64,000 nucleotides of DNA from Alphaproteobacteria bacterium (GTDB lineage Bacteria > Pseudomonadota > Alphaproteobacteria > Rhizobiales > JAJFHC01). Each line of letters begins with the position of its first letter. Position 1 is the stretch's first letter. The notes under the pieces are model-generated. The model was not told where the DNA came from. It was given only the letters and a program-made list of their open reading frames with translations, and ran no database searches. Below are positions 1-11,638 of this stretch, in pieces. The position numbers and the translations under genes are program-made. The stretch spans positions 43,953-107,952 of the forward strand of contig JAJFHD010000004.1 in assembly GCA_021775805.1 (NCBI GenBank), given 5' to 3'.

Positions 1-1649
1 GCGGTGTCGGCCGTTTCGGGCGCCATTGCGTTGTCCTGAACAGCACTTGCGGCGCTCGTTTCCTTTTCAGAGTCAGTGTCGTCCGCAGAGTCGGCTTTGT
101 TCTCGCCGTCGCCACTGCCCGCCTGATCCTCGACCTTGTTCTCGACCGTGTCTTCCGCAACCGGGCTTTCGTCCGGACCGGCAGACATGGAAGTTTCTTG
201 TTCGGCGTCGGGTTGGCTTTCCTGGACTTCTGCGTCCTCAACCGGATTGATGACCAATGCGGCATCCGCCGGGTCGGGTGGACCCTCCGCTGCCGCCGTC
301 GCGTCCAGATCATGGTCTGCGCTGAATTCCAGAGCGTCCAGCAACTCCGCAGCGCCATGATAGGCCAGGCCCTCCACCGGAACCCGCCACTCGAGAGCAT
401 CGAGTTTGCCCGAAACCGGTGAAACCGGCGACCATGCTTCCGCGACGTAGCCATCTGCCGTCCAGGCGGGATCACGCGGTGCCCGCACGGCCCGCGCGAG
501 CCATTCGCGCACCTTGCCGCGGGCGGCATTTTCACCGTCTTCGATTTCAGCCATCAGCAGGCAAACGCGCGACTGCAGCTTTTCATCGAGAAGCGGAGAC
601 AGAACGTTGCGGGCTTCCTTCCATTCTCTGGCCTCGATCGCCGCCCGCGCCACCGCCACCGGCCCTTCGATCGTGTCGGGCAGCTTTTGCGCGAGGGTCT
701 TGACGCGCTTGAGCCTGTCGCGCGGCGAATCTCCCGGTCGTGCATGCGCATAGACTTCCGCGAGATCGGGATGAGGCGCCAGTTTCCAGGTTCTCTCGAG
801 GACGCGCGCCGCCTTTTTCGTATTGCCCTGCGACGCCAGAATGCGGCCCGCAATTACCGCCGCCTGCACCAGGGCCGGTGCCAGTTTATGGGCATCGAGC
901 GCCAGCACCAGCGCCCTGTCCGTTTCGGCGTCTTCGATGTCCATGGCCTGGGCCACCATCAGAACCGCCTTCTGGCGGGCCGCATCCGGTTTCTCCACAA
1001 GCTTGTTCAGGCGCGCGGCTTCAAGCGTCCGTGTCGCCCCTTGCCAATCGTTATCGGCCGACTGCATGGCAAGCACGGCCAGGGTCGCCCAGGCGAGTTC
1101 CGGCTTCTCGCGCATGGCTCGCTCGGCATAGCCCCGCGCGGCTTCTGTATCGTTGTCGCGCCGGGCCTGGACGAACAGTCCATGCAGCCCCAGCGATTCG
1201 GTCTCCGGCGCTTGCAGCATGGCCTTGAAGACCCGGGTGGCGGACGCCTGGTCGCCATTCAGCTGAGCCGCTTGCGCCTTCAGCATCAAGGTCAGGGGCT
1301 CGTCGCGCAGCAGGTTCGCTGCCTGTTCTGACAGCTTGTTCGCGGTCCGGCCATCGCCCGCGCCAACCGCAATCATGCCCTGGCTCAACGCGTTGTAGCC
1401 CTTTTGGCGGCGCCTCGATCTGAAGAAGCCGCTGATCGATCCCGGCGCGCCTAAGATCCGGCGTACCACCGACCACAGGCTCAGCACCAGCACGATGAAC
1501 GCAGCCACGACGGCGGCGGCGAACATGACACTGGTTTGTATCTCATAACCAAGCCAGGTCAGGGTCACAGCCCCGGGCCGGTCGGCAAACCACGCCATGA
1601 CAAACGCCAGGATTGCGATGACGACGAATATGAAAATGGCACGCCACAT
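1..1649 (-). CDS. hemY: HemY-like TPR membrane protein (3' end outside window)
   Basis: This gene is absent from the ORF track because it has no stop inside the window. Translating the minus strand from the ATG ending at base 1649 gives about 549 uninterrupted codons to the left edge. The protein begins MWRAIFIFVVIAILAF and has a second hydrophobic segment around residues 38-60, so it is an inner-membrane protein with two N-terminal helices. A long Ala-rich helical stretch with TPR-like repeats follows, then an acidic low-complexity tail. This is the layout of the alphaproteobacterial HemY N-domain family found beside hemC/hemD. Its exact role in heme synthesis is unclear; it is not the oxygen-dependent protoporphyrinogen oxidase also called HemY. 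The start lies 4 bp after the mitofilin stop, so the two genes are probably co-transcribed. Confidence 0.85.
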   Translation of the reverse strand, partial: MWRAIFIFVVIAILAFVMAWFADRPGAVTLTWLGYEIQTSVMFAAAVVAAFIVLVLSLWSVVRRILGAPGSISGFFRSRRRQKGYNALSQGMIAVGAGDGRTANKLSEQAANLLRDEPLTLMLKAQAAQLNGDQASATRVFKAMLQAPETESLGLHGLFVQARRDNDTEAARGYAERAMREKPELAWATLAVLAMQSADNDWQGATRTLEAARLNKLVEKPDAARQKAVLMVAQAMDIEDAETDRALVLALDAHKLAPALVQAAVIAGRILASQGNTKKAARVLERTWKLAPHPDLAEVYAHARPGDSPRDRLKRVKTLAQKLPDTIEGPVAVARAAIEAREWKEARNVLSPLLDEKLQSRVCLLMAEIEDGENAARGKVREWLARAVRAPRDPAWTADGYVAEAWSPVSPVSGKLDALEWRVPVEGLAYHGAAELLDALEFSADHDLDATAAAEGPPDPADAALVINPVEDAEVQESQPDAEQETSMSAGPDESPVAEDTVENKVEDQAGSGDGENKADSADDTDSEKETSAASAVQDNAMAPETADT

Positions 1650-1653
1650 GACT

Positions 1654-3396
1654 TCAGTCTCCCGTACGCGCCAGGGCAGCGAGCATCCGCTGATCGGCTT
1701 CGTCCAAAGCAGCCTCGGCAGTAAGCCGTGCCTCGGCAAGGGCAAGCCATGATGTCATGCCCGTCGACACGGGACCCGCGATCGACTTTGCGCCCTTTAC
1801 CGCGGCTGCCAGGTCGCCGGATTTCAGATCGACTGCCATGCGGGCGGCAACGGACGCCTCATCCAGGGCATCGCCGGCGCCGGTCTTGCGGACTTTCACC
1901 ACCGATTCGAGACGGGAAATCAATCCGCTGACCAGGTCATCGGTCTGTGACGCGGCCTCGCCGGAAGAATTGATCTCCGCCAGCACCGTCGTGAAACCGG
2001 TTGTCAGGTCATCGCGGGTCGCAATGCCGGTTTGCACATGAGGCTCGACCACCGCCACCAGGGGATCGCTCGGCACAAGCGACTTGAACGCTGCGAACTC
2101 GTTGGCAAATCCCCTGCCCGTTCCGACCGCGCGCCTCAGTCCGGCAAGCGCAATCGCCGCTGCCGCGCCGCGGGTCTCGCCGGGGCCGCCCAGACGGGTC
2201 TCGATGGCATCCAGCCGGCCGGACACATCTCCCTTCAGGTCTGCGATGCCCTGAGAATTGGCGGCAACCGGAAGGGCATCGATATCGGTTTCAAGTTTGG
2301 CCAGCGCCGTCTTGATTTCCGTCACCGCCGTTGACAACCCGCCGGCTGTTTCATCGAGGGTCGAGAGTTTTCCGTCAAGGCCGTCGGGCAGGCTTGCCTT
2401 AAGGTCTTCGGCGATGCTGTCCAGCCGCGACGACAGGGACGACAGCTTCAGTGCAAGAGCATTCACCGACGGACCGGCGTCGCCTTCCGCTGTGCTCTGG
2501 CCGATGGCTTTGACCGATGCCTCCATATTCTTTACCCCGGCAAGGGCCGCCTCCGCAGACGCCGTTGTCTGTTCCAGACGGGCTTCGAGCTTGCCTGCGG
2601 CCTCCCGCTGCCCGGACACCTCACCGGCCAGTGTCGTGCTGGTCGTGGTGATCTCGCCGACACGGCCTTCCAGAGCCTCAATCCGTCCCCCGTAGTCGGG
2701 CACCGCCTGAGTCTCGCTGGTTGATTCGGCAATTCTTTTTTCAAGGGCGTCGATACGCTGGGTGACGGCCGCCTGATCGGAACTCGAGGCGTTCCACGGG
2801 ATCAGGTCGAGCTGGTCGAGACCCGCAATGATCACGAAGCAGACAAAGGCCCCCGCAGCACCGGCGCCCGCGAACGCAAGCATCCCGGTTTTCTCGTCCC
2901 TGGCAGTCGCCGCCGCCCGCGCCGGGCCCGACGACCCGGCCGGGTCTTTCAACGGGGCAGCCGTATTCCCGGCAGGGCGGGCCGGTTGCTTCGGCGTTGA
3001 ATCCTTCTCAGGCTTGTCCGGCTTGCTATTGCCGGTCTCGGATTTTTCAGCTGCGGGTTTTTGCGTCACCGACTCATCCGCTGGCTGACCGGCCTTTTTA
3101 ACGCCGGGCTTTTCTTGAACCGCGTCCTTTTTGGCAGGGGCCGGGGTCGCGGCGGCCGCCGTGCCGGCCTTCGCGATCTTTTCGGCTGCCGCGGTTTCTT
3201 TTTCTGCAGCCTTGGGGGTTTCGGCAGGCGGCGGATCTGCTGTTTCGGACGCAGCCTTATCAGCCGCCGGTTTGTCCGGAATTTCGGTTGCTTCCAGGTC
3301 GATCACAGGGGCCCGGGTGACCTTCTTGCGCGAGGCCGGCCCCGTCGTCCTGCGGGTCGTTGTCTTCTTCTGACCAGGTTTGTCCGACTCAGCCAC
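1654..3396 (-). CDS. Mitofilin (Mic60-type) membrane protein
   Basis: The 580-residue protein has a long Lys/Ala/Pro-rich N-terminal region (about 1-170), one transmembrane helix near residues 172-196 (MLAFAGAGAAGAFVCFVIIA), a long coiled coil (about 210-400), and a compact C-terminal helical region. Together with its place between hemD and hemY, this identifies the alphaproteobacterial mitofilin/COG4223 family. That family is the bacterial relative of mitochondrial Mic60, which shapes cristae, and in phototrophic relatives it affects intracytoplasmic membranes. The function here is inferred from family and context. The disordered N-terminus is longer than in many relatives. No other start is clearly better than the first ATG. 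Confidence 0.85.
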   Translation of the reverse strand: MAESDKPGQKKTTTRRTTGPASRKKVTRAPVIDLEATEIPDKPAADKAASETADPPPAETPKAAEKETAAAEKIAKAGTAAAATPAPAKKDAVQEKPGVKKAGQPADESVTQKPAAEKSETGNSKPDKPEKDSTPKQPARPAGNTAAPLKDPAGSSGPARAAATARDEKTGMLAFAGAGAAGAFVCFVIIAGLDQLDLIPWNASSSDQAAVTQRIDALEKRIAESTSETQAVPDYGGRIEALEGRVGEITTTSTTLAGEVSGQREAAGKLEARLEQTTASAEAALAGVKNMEASVKAIGQSTAEGDAGPSVNALALKLSSLSSRLDSIAEDLKASLPDGLDGKLSTLDETAGGLSTAVTEIKTALAKLETDIDALPVAANSQGIADLKGDVSGRLDAIETRLGGPGETRGAAAAIALAGLRRAVGTGRGFANEFAAFKSLVPSDPLVAVVEPHVQTGIATRDDLTTGFTTVLAEINSSGEAASQTDDLVSGLISRLESVVKVRKTGAGDALDEASVAARMAVDLKSGDLAAAVKGAKSIAGPVSTGMTSWLALAEARLTAEAALDEADQRMLAALARTGD

Positions 3397-3533
3397 GATA
3401 CCGATACTCCATTTGCCGGCTGGAAAAGGGCGGCCGGCGCCACGCCCGTGATCTTATACCAAAAGCCAGCTATAAGACGAGTTGGTAATGCATACCAGTG
3501 CCGCAGCGTCGCAAGCCGGCCGTTCCGCGACCA

Positions 3534-4259
3534 TCAATCCGGTCTCAACAGAGCCAGCATTCCTGCCAGATCGGGCGTTCTCGACGTCTGAACATTCGCG
3601 TCATGGCCCGACAACCCGTCGTGCACTTTCTCGGCAACAGCCCGCGACAGGCAGAACGCGTTCAGTGCGGCCGCGGCCGCGGCCAAGCCGGACCGGCACA
3701 CCAGGTCGGTCCAGATCGCGGCGGTTCTCGGTGAAAACAGAAGCACACCATCCACGCCGCCTCGTTCCAGCGCTTGGGCTGTCGCGGTCTTCAGCCGGTC
3801 CACCGGCACGGCATCGTACAACACCGCCCGCTCGACCGCGTACCCGTGCGTGCCCAGCATGGCTCTCAGATCGCCGGCGACCTTGCTTCCGGTCGGATAG
3901 AGCAGCGGACCGCTTTCAGGATCGACCCGTTCGCGGACAAGAGCCACCAGTGCCGCAAGATCGCCCGCCGCACTTTCCACATTTGAGAAGCCGGCCTGTC
4001 TGGCCGCATCGCGGGACGCATCGCCAACCGCATACACCGGCAGGCCGAGGCATCCCGGGCCGACGCCGTCAACCGCGAGATACCGCATCCCGTTGGCACT
4101 GGTAACCAGCAGTCCCTGATATCGACTGAGTATCGGACGCGTGGTCTCCCTCGGCACGATCTCCAGCAGGGGTTCGACGATAACGTCGTGCCCGTCGTGC
4201 CGCAGCACGGTGGCAAGCTCTTCAGAGTCGCCGCTTGGGCGGGTCACAACGAGACGCAT
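3534..4259 (-). CDS. hemD: Uroporphyrinogen-III synthase
   Basis: The 241-residue protein has the usual HemD length. It starts MRLVVTRPSGDSEELA, as HemD proteins do, and has the two-lobed pattern with LLVTSANGMRYLA in the first half and LLFSPRTAAIWTDL in the second. It cyclises hydroxymethylbilane to uroporphyrinogen III in the cytoplasm. It starts 6 bp downstream of the hemC stop, so the pair is translationally close. HemD sequences diverge strongly, so the call rests on both the fold-level motifs and the adjacency to hemC. Confidence 0.92.
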   Translation of the reverse strand: MRLVVTRPSGDSEELATVLRHDGHDVIVEPLLEIVPRETTRPILSRYQGLLVTSANGMRYLAVDGVGPGCLGLPVYAVGDASRDAARQAGFSNVESAAGDLAALVALVRERVDPESGPLLYPTGSKVAGDLRAMLGTHGYAVERAVLYDAVPVDRLKTATAQALERGGVDGVLLFSPRTAAIWTDLVCRSGLAAAAAALNAFCLSRAVAEKVHDGLSGHDANVQTSRTPDLAGMLALLRPD

Positions 4260-4265
4260 GGCCGC

Positions 4266-5189
4266 TCATCCAAAAAAGCCGGGGCCGCCGCGCGCTTTCA
4301 GTTCCCGGCCCGCGTCGGCTCCCAAGACGACTGCATCCTCGGCATTGCCGGTGCGTTGGGTTTCGTGACATGTCGTCCCGTCCGGGGTCAGGATCATGCC
4401 GCGCAACATCAGGCAGTCGGTTTCATCAAGCTCTGCCAAGCCCGCGATCGGGGTCCGGCATGAGCCGTCGAGTTCAGCCAGCAGTGCGCGCTCCGCCGAG
4501 ACACATATCGATGTCAGCTCATGGTTGAGAGGCCGCAGAATCTCGGCCATGTGGTGGTCTGCCTCGCGGGCCTCTATGCCGATCGCGCCCTGGGCGACGG
4601 CCGGAAGCATGTCCTGGGTGTCGACGCGCTCGGTAATTTCGTGCTCAAGACCCAGGCGCCGGAGTCCGGAGCAGGCAAGAATCGTCGCATCGACGACCCC
4701 TTCGCGCAGCTTGCGCAGGCGGGTGTCGACATTGCCGCGGTACATGACCACCTCGATGTCCGGCCTGAGGCGCTTGATCTGAGCCTGCCGGCGCAGCGAG
4801 GACGATCCGACCACGGACCCGTGCGGCAAATCCCTGAGCCGGGACGCGACCGGGCTCAGGTAGCCGTCAAGCGGGTCTTCGCGCGGCAGCAGACAGTCGA
4901 TCACAAGCCCGTCGGGCAGCGTTGTCGGCATGTCCTTCATCGAGTGGACGGCAATGTCGATTTCCCCTTCGATCAGTGCGGATTCGATTTCTTTTGTAAA
5001 CAGCCCCTTGCCGCCGACCTCTGACAGGGGACGGTCCTGGATTCTGTCGCCGGACGTCTTGATGATGACGATCTCGATGGCATCGAGGTCGATTTCATGG
5101 GTGTCGGCAAGAAGACTGCGCACCTGTTCGGCCTGAACCAGCGCGAGCTTGCTGCCTCTTGTTCCAATTCGAATTTGTGGCGTTTGCAA
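4266..5189 (-). CDS. hemC: Porphobilinogen deaminase (hydroxymethylbilane synthase)
   Basis: It joins four porphobilinogens into hydroxymethylbilane. Visible motifs are [14 protein letters not shown] at the N-terminus, [10 protein letters not shown]-type residues ([14 protein letters not shown]), [13 protein letters not shown], and the dipyrromethane-cofactor cysteine in [10 protein letters not shown] chose the TTG at 5189: it gives the usual ~307 residues and is preceded by a GAGGA ribosome site about 7 bp upstream. The track's longer version starts at a GTG (5258) and adds 23 residues not expected in the family. The gene is divergent from tsaD, with fewer than 100 bp between the starts, so both promoters must lie in or near that gap. 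Confidence 0.93.
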   Translation of the reverse strand: MQTPQIRIGTRGSKLALVQAEQVRSLLADTHEIDLDAIEIVIIKTSGDRIQDRPLSEVGGKGLFTKEIESALIEGEIDIAVHSMKDMPTTLPDGLVIDCLLPREDPLDGYLSPVASRLRDLPHGSVVGSSSLRRQAQIKRLRPDIEVVMYRGNVDTRLRKLREGVVDATILACSGLRRLGLEHEITERVDTQDMLPAVAQGAIGIEAREADHHMAEILRPLNHELTSICVSAERALLAELDGSCRTPIAGLAELDETDCLMLRGMILTPDGTTCHETQRTGNAEDAVVLGADAGRELKARGGPGFFG

Positions 5190-5281
5190 TGGAGTGTCCT
5201 CGAATGATAGACGGTGTGCCCAGGCGTAGGCGCGCACTATATCGCCACAGGCGCACACGCAAAGAAAATTCTGGAAGGTTC

Positions 5282-6373
5282 ATGGACCCTGCCGCGCCCG
5301 AGCATATTGTCCTGGGGATAGAAACCAGCTGCGATGAAACCGCCGCCTCCGTGATCCTGCGTCAGGGCGATGGCGCGGGACGGATTCTTTCCAATGTCGT
5401 CTTCTCCCAACTCGACGACCACGCACCCTATGGCGGCGTGGTTCCCGAAATTGCCGCCCGCGCCCATATCGCCCATCTGGACACCGTGCTTGAGCAAGCC
5501 CTTGCCGACGCCGACCTCACGTTTGCCGATCTCGATGCGGTCGCCGCCACCGCCGGGCCGGGGCTGATCGGCGGCGTTATCGTCGGGTTGATGGCCGGCA
5601 AGGCCATCGCCCTGGTGCAGGATATTCCGTTGATCGCGGTAAACCACTTGGAGGGTCACGCCCTGACCGCGCGTCTGACCGACGGACTGGATTTTCCCTA
5701 TCTGCTGCTGCTCGTATCCGGCGGACACACCCAGCTTCTGGTGGTCGAAGGGGTCGGCGATTACACCCGTCTGGGGACGACCATCGATGACGCCCTGGGC
5801 GAAGCATTCGACAAGACCGCCAAACTCCTGGGATTGGGTTACCCTGGCGGGCCGGCCGTCGAACAGGCCGCCGCTCGGGGGATGTCCGGCCGCTTCGACC
5901 TTCCCCGCCCCCTGCTCGGTAGGCCGGGTTGCAATTTTTCGTTTTCCGGCCTCAAGACGGCGGTCCGCCGCGCCGCGGAACAGGTTGCCCCGGTCACCCA
6001 AACCGACGTCTGTGATATCTGCGCCGCCTTCCAGGACGCCGTCGCCGACTGCGTCCGCGATCGCACCCAAACTGCCGTGACCGAATTTCAACAGAGGTTT
6101 CCCGGCACGCCCGAGCCTGTTCTCGTGGTCGCCGGCGGTGTTGCCGCCAATCAGGCCCTCAGGCAACGGCTCGGACAGGTGTGCGGCAAGAACGGGTTCC
6201 GGCTTGTGGCGCCGGCCCCTTATCTGTGCACCGATAACGGCGCCATGATCGCATGGGCCGGAGCGGAACGCCTCGCCCTTGGTCTGATCGATCAGCTCGA
6301 TGCATCGCCCAGGGCCCGCTGGCCGCTCGATCCGGACGCCGAACCGGCACCTGGGGCCGGGGTAAAAGCGTGA
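5282..6373 (+). CDS. tsaD: tRNA N6-threonylcarbamoyladenosine transferase TsaD
   Basis: TsaD transfers threonylcarbamoyl to A37 of ANN-decoding tRNAs, working with TsaB and TsaE. The 363-residue protein shows the ASKHA start [14 protein letters not shown]-like segment ([13 protein letters not shown]), the metal-binding HLEGH motif, [11 protein letters not shown] and [14 protein letters not shown] chose the ATG at 5282, preceded by GGAAGG. The track's start at 5159 would run through the hemC start region. The gene stands first in a plus-strand run with gpsA, an order common in alphaproteobacteria. Confidence 0.97.
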   Translation: MDPAAPEHIVLGIETSCDETAASVILRQGDGAGRILSNVVFSQLDDHAPYGGVVPEIAARAHIAHLDTVLEQALADADLTFADLDAVAATAGPGLIGGVIVGLMAGKAIALVQDIPLIAVNHLEGHALTARLTDGLDFPYLLLLVSGGHTQLLVVEGVGDYTRLGTTIDDALGEAFDKTAKLLGLGYPGGPAVEQAAARGMSGRFDLPRPLLGRPGCNFSFSGLKTAVRRAAEQVAPVTQTDVCDICAAFQDAVADCVRDRTQTAVTEFQQRFPGTPEPVLVVAGGVAANQALRQRLGQVCGKNGFRLVAPAPYLCTDNGAMIAWAGAERLALGLIDQLDASPRARWPLDPDAEPAPGAGVKA

Positions 6374-6466
6374 ATCTCGTTCCGGCATTTCACGTCCTGC
6401 CGTGACATTGCGGCCGGTCCGCGATAGCTATAAAGACTGGGTCTTGTCTTACGCGGGTGGACGGCT

Positions 6467-7462
6467 GTGAAATTTGAGCGCATTGGTGTTGTCGGGGGCG
6501 GTGCCTGGGGGACCGCGCTGGCGGGTGTGATCGCCCGCGCCGGTGGCAGGGCGCTTGTCTGGGCCAGGGAGGGGGACGTTGTCGACGCCATTAATCAGTC
6601 TCATGAAAACACGGTTTTCCTTCCGGGCATTCCGCTTCCCGCAAACATCACAGCCACCGCCGATCTCGCCGACCTGGGCGCGGCCGATGCGCTGCTGGTG
6701 GTAACGCCGGCCCAGGCGCTGCGCCAGGTATGCCTCGCGCTCAAGCCGTTTACCGGCCGGCATCAGCCTGTTGTCCTGTGTTCCAAGGGCATCGAGCAAT
6801 CCTCCGGCAAGCTCATGAGCGAGGCCTTCGAGGAGACGGTTCCCGGCAGCCGCGCACTGATATTGTCAGGTCCGTCTTTTGCCGCTGACGTGGCCCATGG
6901 TCTCCCCACCGCGGTGACATTGGCGGGGCCCGACCAGACAGTGGTCCAGGCTCTGGCAGAGGCCCTTCGCGGACCGGCTTTTCGGCCTTACCTCTCCAGC
7001 GATGTTGTTGGCACCCAGATCGGCGGGTCGGTCAAGAATGTGCTGGCGATTGCCTGCGGCATTGTCGACGGCAAGCGGATGGGGCCGAGCGCACGGGCGG
7101 CATTGGTCACCCGCGGGTTTGCGGAGATGGTGAGGTTCGGTGTAACCCGGGGCGCCGACCCGGCAACCCTGAGCGGCCTGTCGGGTCTCGGCGATCTTGT
7201 GTTGACCTGTTCCAGTCCGCAATCCAGAAACATGTCCCTTGGGATGGCTCTGGGCGAGGGCCGCAGCCTGACGGACGTGCTGGGCGAACGCAATTCGGTG
7301 AGTGAGGGGGTTCATTCAGCCGCCATCGTCACCAGAATGGCCGCCGACGCCGGTGTGGAAATGCCAATCTGCAAGGCGGTGGACGATATTCTGAATCACG
7401 GCGCCGACATTGACGCCACAGTGGAAGCCCTGCTCAACCGGCCGTTACGGTCCGAAATCTGA
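6467..7462 (+). CDS. gpsA: Glycerol-3-phosphate dehydrogenase [NAD(P)+]
   Basis: GpsA reduces dihydroxyacetone phosphate to sn-glycerol 3-phosphate for phospholipid synthesis. The 331-residue protein begins with a dinucleotide-binding motif (GVVGGGAWGTALA). It also has VLSGPSFA-like residues (LILSGPSFAADVAHG), the catalytic-lysine region GGSVKNVLAIACG, and the C-terminal SGLGDLVLTC. The start is a GTG at 6467. It follows tsaD by 93 bp. Confidence 0.97.
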   Translation: MKFERIGVVGGGAWGTALAGVIARAGGRALVWAREGDVVDAINQSHENTVFLPGIPLPANITATADLADLGAADALLVVTPAQALRQVCLALKPFTGRHQPVVLCSKGIEQSSGKLMSEAFEETVPGSRALILSGPSFAADVAHGLPTAVTLAGPDQTVVQALAEALRGPAFRPYLSSDVVGTQIGGSVKNVLAIACGIVDGKRMGPSARAALVTRGFAEMVRFGVTRGADPATLSGLSGLGDLVLTCSSPQSRNMSLGMALGEGRSLTDVLGERNSVSEGVHSAAIVTRMAADAGVEMPICKAVDDILNHGADIDATVEALLNRPLRSEI

Positions 7463-7509
7463 TACCGGCACAATCAATTGTCGATAACCTGAACCATCGG
7501 AGTTGCCTC

Positions 7510-7800
7510 ATGCTTTTTGCTGTTATCTGTACGGACAAGCCGGGAAGTCTGGACGTCCGTCTGGCCAACCGGCCCGATCATGTTGAATTCCTGAAAGGAC
7601 TGGGCGATCGGTTGAAGCTGGCCGGTCCCTTTACGGGAGAGGATGGAGACGGCATGAACGGCAGCCTGTTGGTCCTGGAGGCAGACTCTATCGCCGAAGC
7701 CCGGCTGATTGCCTGCGAAGACCCGTATGCCGTGGCAGGCCTTTTTGACAAGACGGATATCCGGCCCTGGAAACGGGTCATCAGCAATATGGGAGATTGA
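7510..7800 (+). CDS. YciI family protein
   Basis: This 96-residue protein has the ferredoxin-like YciI fold pattern: a first strand MLFAVICTDKPGS, a histidine in RPDHVEFLK, GPFTGEDGDGMNGSLLVLEA, and a final DPYAVAGLFDKTDIRPW. YciI proteins are small putative enzymes. Their conserved His/Asp pair is present here, but their reaction is generally unknown. The gene sits between gpsA and an EVE-domain gene, and its stop is 4 bp before the next ATG. Confidence 0.88.
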   Translation: MLFAVICTDKPGSLDVRLANRPDHVEFLKGLGDRLKLAGPFTGEDGDGMNGSLLVLEADSIAEARLIACEDPYAVAGLFDKTDIRPWKRVISNMGD

Positions 7801-7804
7801 GGCC

Positions 7805-8230
7805 ATGGCCTATTGGCTGTTCAAGTCTGAACCCAACACATGGGGTTGGAACGACCAGGTAAAGGAAGGCGACAAGGGCGCCGAGTGGGACGGCGTCCGC
7901 AACCATCAGGCCAACAATTTCATGAAGGAAATGAAAGTTGGCGACTTCGGTTTCTTCTATCACTCGGTTAATGAAAAACAGGTCGTGGGCATTGTCAGGA
8001 TCGTGCGCGAACATTATCCCGACGACACCGATGCCAGCGGACGGTTCGGCATGGTCGATGTCGCCGCTGTTGACCCGGTTCCAACACCGGTGACTCTGGC
8101 CCAGATCAAGGTCGAACCCGGGCTTGAGGACATGATCCTGGTCAAGAACTCACGACTTTCCGTCCAGCCCGTGACCAACAAGGAATGGAAGATCGTATGC
8201 CGGATGGCGGGTCTCAAGAAAGCCCCGTGA
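7805..8230 (+). CDS. EVE domain protein
   Basis: The 141-residue protein starts MAYWLFKSEPNTWGWNDQ and contains WDGVRNHQANNFMKEM and FFYHSVNEKQVVGIVRI, the hallmarks of the EVE/PUA-like family. Known EVE domains bind modified bases in DNA or RNA. Stand-alone alphaproteobacterial members like this one are thought to be housekeeping, but their ligand is not established. I used the ATG at 7805, not the longer track start, because it lies right after the YciI stop. Confidence 0.92.
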   Translation: MAYWLFKSEPNTWGWNDQVKEGDKGAEWDGVRNHQANNFMKEMKVGDFGFFYHSVNEKQVVGIVRIVREHYPDDTDASGRFGMVDVAAVDPVPTPVTLAQIKVEPGLEDMILVKNSRLSVQPVTNKEWKIVCRMAGLKKAP

Positions 8231-8233
8231 CCG

Positions 8234-8587
8234 GTGTCCGCGCCGATTCCCATATGCCGCACGGATCAAGTGCCGAACCGCAGCGCTCACGGCTTTCTGC
8301 TCGATCTCGACGATCGGCCGCTCAATCTGATTGTGTTTCGTCGTGACGGAGACGTCAGGGTCTTCGTCAACGCCTGCCCGCATGTGGGCACACCGCTCGA
8401 GATTTTCCCCGGCCGTTTCATGACCCGCGACGGTCGACATCTCCTGTGTTCCACCCACGGTGCCCGGTTTCGGCCCGAGGACGGGTTATGTATAGCGGGA
8501 CCCTGCAAAGGCAAGTATCTGAGCGCTCTGCCCTGTTTCAACCGTGACGGCACGGTCTGGTTATCCTCCGGGGACGCAGCGATCTAG
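8234..8587 (+). CDS. Small Rieske [2Fe-2S] protein
   Basis: The 117-residue protein consists essentially of one Rieske domain. The two cluster-binding motifs are intact: C48-P-H50 (VNACPHVGTPL) and C72-S-T-H75 (LCSTHGARF). It probably acts as a soluble ferredoxin-like electron carrier; no partner oxygenase lies next to it. The GTG start lies 3 bp after the EVE stop, which suggests co-translation with that gene. Confidence 0.88.
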   Translation: MSAPIPICRTDQVPNRSAHGFLLDLDDRPLNLIVFRRDGDVRVFVNACPHVGTPLEIFPGRFMTRDGRHLLCSTHGARFRPEDGLCIAGPCKGKYLSALPCFNRDGTVWLSSGDAAI

Positions 8588-8610
8588 CCTTTACTGTCAT
8601 CGGGAGAGAC

Positions 8611-9030
8611 ATGACCATGCTGTTCAACGTTGACTTTTTTGTCGTGGCCAGAGCGTCTGGGGCCGGGTTCGTCGTGGCGGTGCTCTGGTTCGGCATTCTC
8701 GACCAGTGGTGGCGTCGTTTACAAGATCGTCCGGCATCGGCATGGGCGTTTCAGTTGTCTTTCAGGCTTGCGGCATCGGCAGTGTCATCCTGTGTCACGG
8801 CATTCATGCTTCATCATCTGCTGCTTGGCTATCTTGGCGCCGAGGATCCACGGTCCGGAGCACTGGTCGCCGGTCTGATCTGGGTGGGATTTACAGCGCC
8901 GTTTCTGGTTTTGTCCTGGGTGTCTTCGGGTTCCTCCCCCCGGCGTCTGGCCACAGACGGGTTCGGGGCCCTTTTGGTTATTGCAGCGATTGGTTGGGTG
9001 ACCGGATTGGCGGGCGGTCCCTACCGCTGA
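8611..9030 (+). CDS. DUF1761-like four-helix membrane protein
   Basis: The 139-residue protein has four hydrophobic segments, and its spacing and phrases (GFVVAVLWFGILDQWW, GALVAGLIWVGFTAPFLVLS) resemble the DUF1761 family of small integral membrane proteins. No function is known for this family. A GGGAGAG-type ribosome site precedes the ATG. It is the last gene in the plus-strand run from tsaD. Confidence 0.7.
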   Translation: MTMLFNVDFFVVARASGAGFVVAVLWFGILDQWWRRLQDRPASAWAFQLSFRLAASAVSSCVTAFMLHHLLLGYLGAEDPRSGALVAGLIWVGFTAPFLVLSWVSSGSSPRRLATDGFGALLVIAAIGWVTGLAGGPYR

Positions 9031-9156
9031 GGGCCGGCGTATTGGCCCAAACGTCTAAAGACGAAAGTCGAACGGCCAATCGCTTGCCGCAGACTTGAGG
9101 CCTGCGCATAATGCGGCCCGCAACGAATTCGATTAACAGGGGAAAGGAAGCCCGTC

Positions 9157-11106
<1,950 letters not shown>

Positions 11107-11226
11107 GCGGTTGCCAATGGCCGCTGCTCGGCGGTGTAGAAGGTTTTGAGAGGCGCCTGGACATTGTTCAGGCGACTTTTCATTGTATGTTGTTGCCAAC
11201 CACTGCGGACCACGAGGAGCGCAACC

Positions 11227-11616
11227 ATGTCGACAGACCTCACCATGCTCACCTGGACGGCAGGCCTGACCCTGGTCCTGTGGCTCCCCTACATCCTCAA
11301 GCGGCTCATGACCTTCGGTCCGCTTGGCGCCCTGACCTACAAGAACGACGCCGAGCCTCTCGACGACTGGGCGGAGCGCGCCAAGAAGGCCCATTACAAC
11401 GCTATTGAAAACCTCGCCCCGTTCGCCGTCCTGGTGTTGGTGGCGCATGTGGCCAGCGCCGCAAACGCGGCCACGGCGGCCGCCGCGATTGCCTACTTCT
11501 GGGCCCGTGTCGCGCACTATATTCTGTATGTGGCCGGCGTACCGTTTGGAAGGACGCTAACGTTCGCGTTAGGTTGGTTGGCGCAATTGTGCATCCTCTA
11601 TCAGATCATCACCTGA
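11227..11616 (+). CDS. MAPEG family membrane protein
   Basis: The 129-residue protein has four predicted helices and the MAPEG-type motifs AHYNAIENLAPFA (helix 2) and FWARVAHYILYVAGVP (helix 3). MAPEG proteins are glutathione-dependent membrane enzymes in eukaryotes; bacterial members are mostly uncharacterised. I used the ATG at 11227, preceded by GAGGAGCG, not the longer track start. Confidence 0.88.
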   Translation: MSTDLTMLTWTAGLTLVLWLPYILKRLMTFGPLGALTYKNDAEPLDDWAERAKKAHYNAIENLAPFAVLVLVAHVASAANAATAAAAIAYFWARVAHYILYVAGVPFGRTLTFALGWLAQLCILYQIIT

Positions 11617-11638
11617 CAAGTTTTGCGCTTGTCTTGAC

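Noticed and set aside
5237-6388. 383-residue minus-strand ORF opposite tsaD
   Set aside because: Shadow of tsaD; composition and lack of motifs argue against it.
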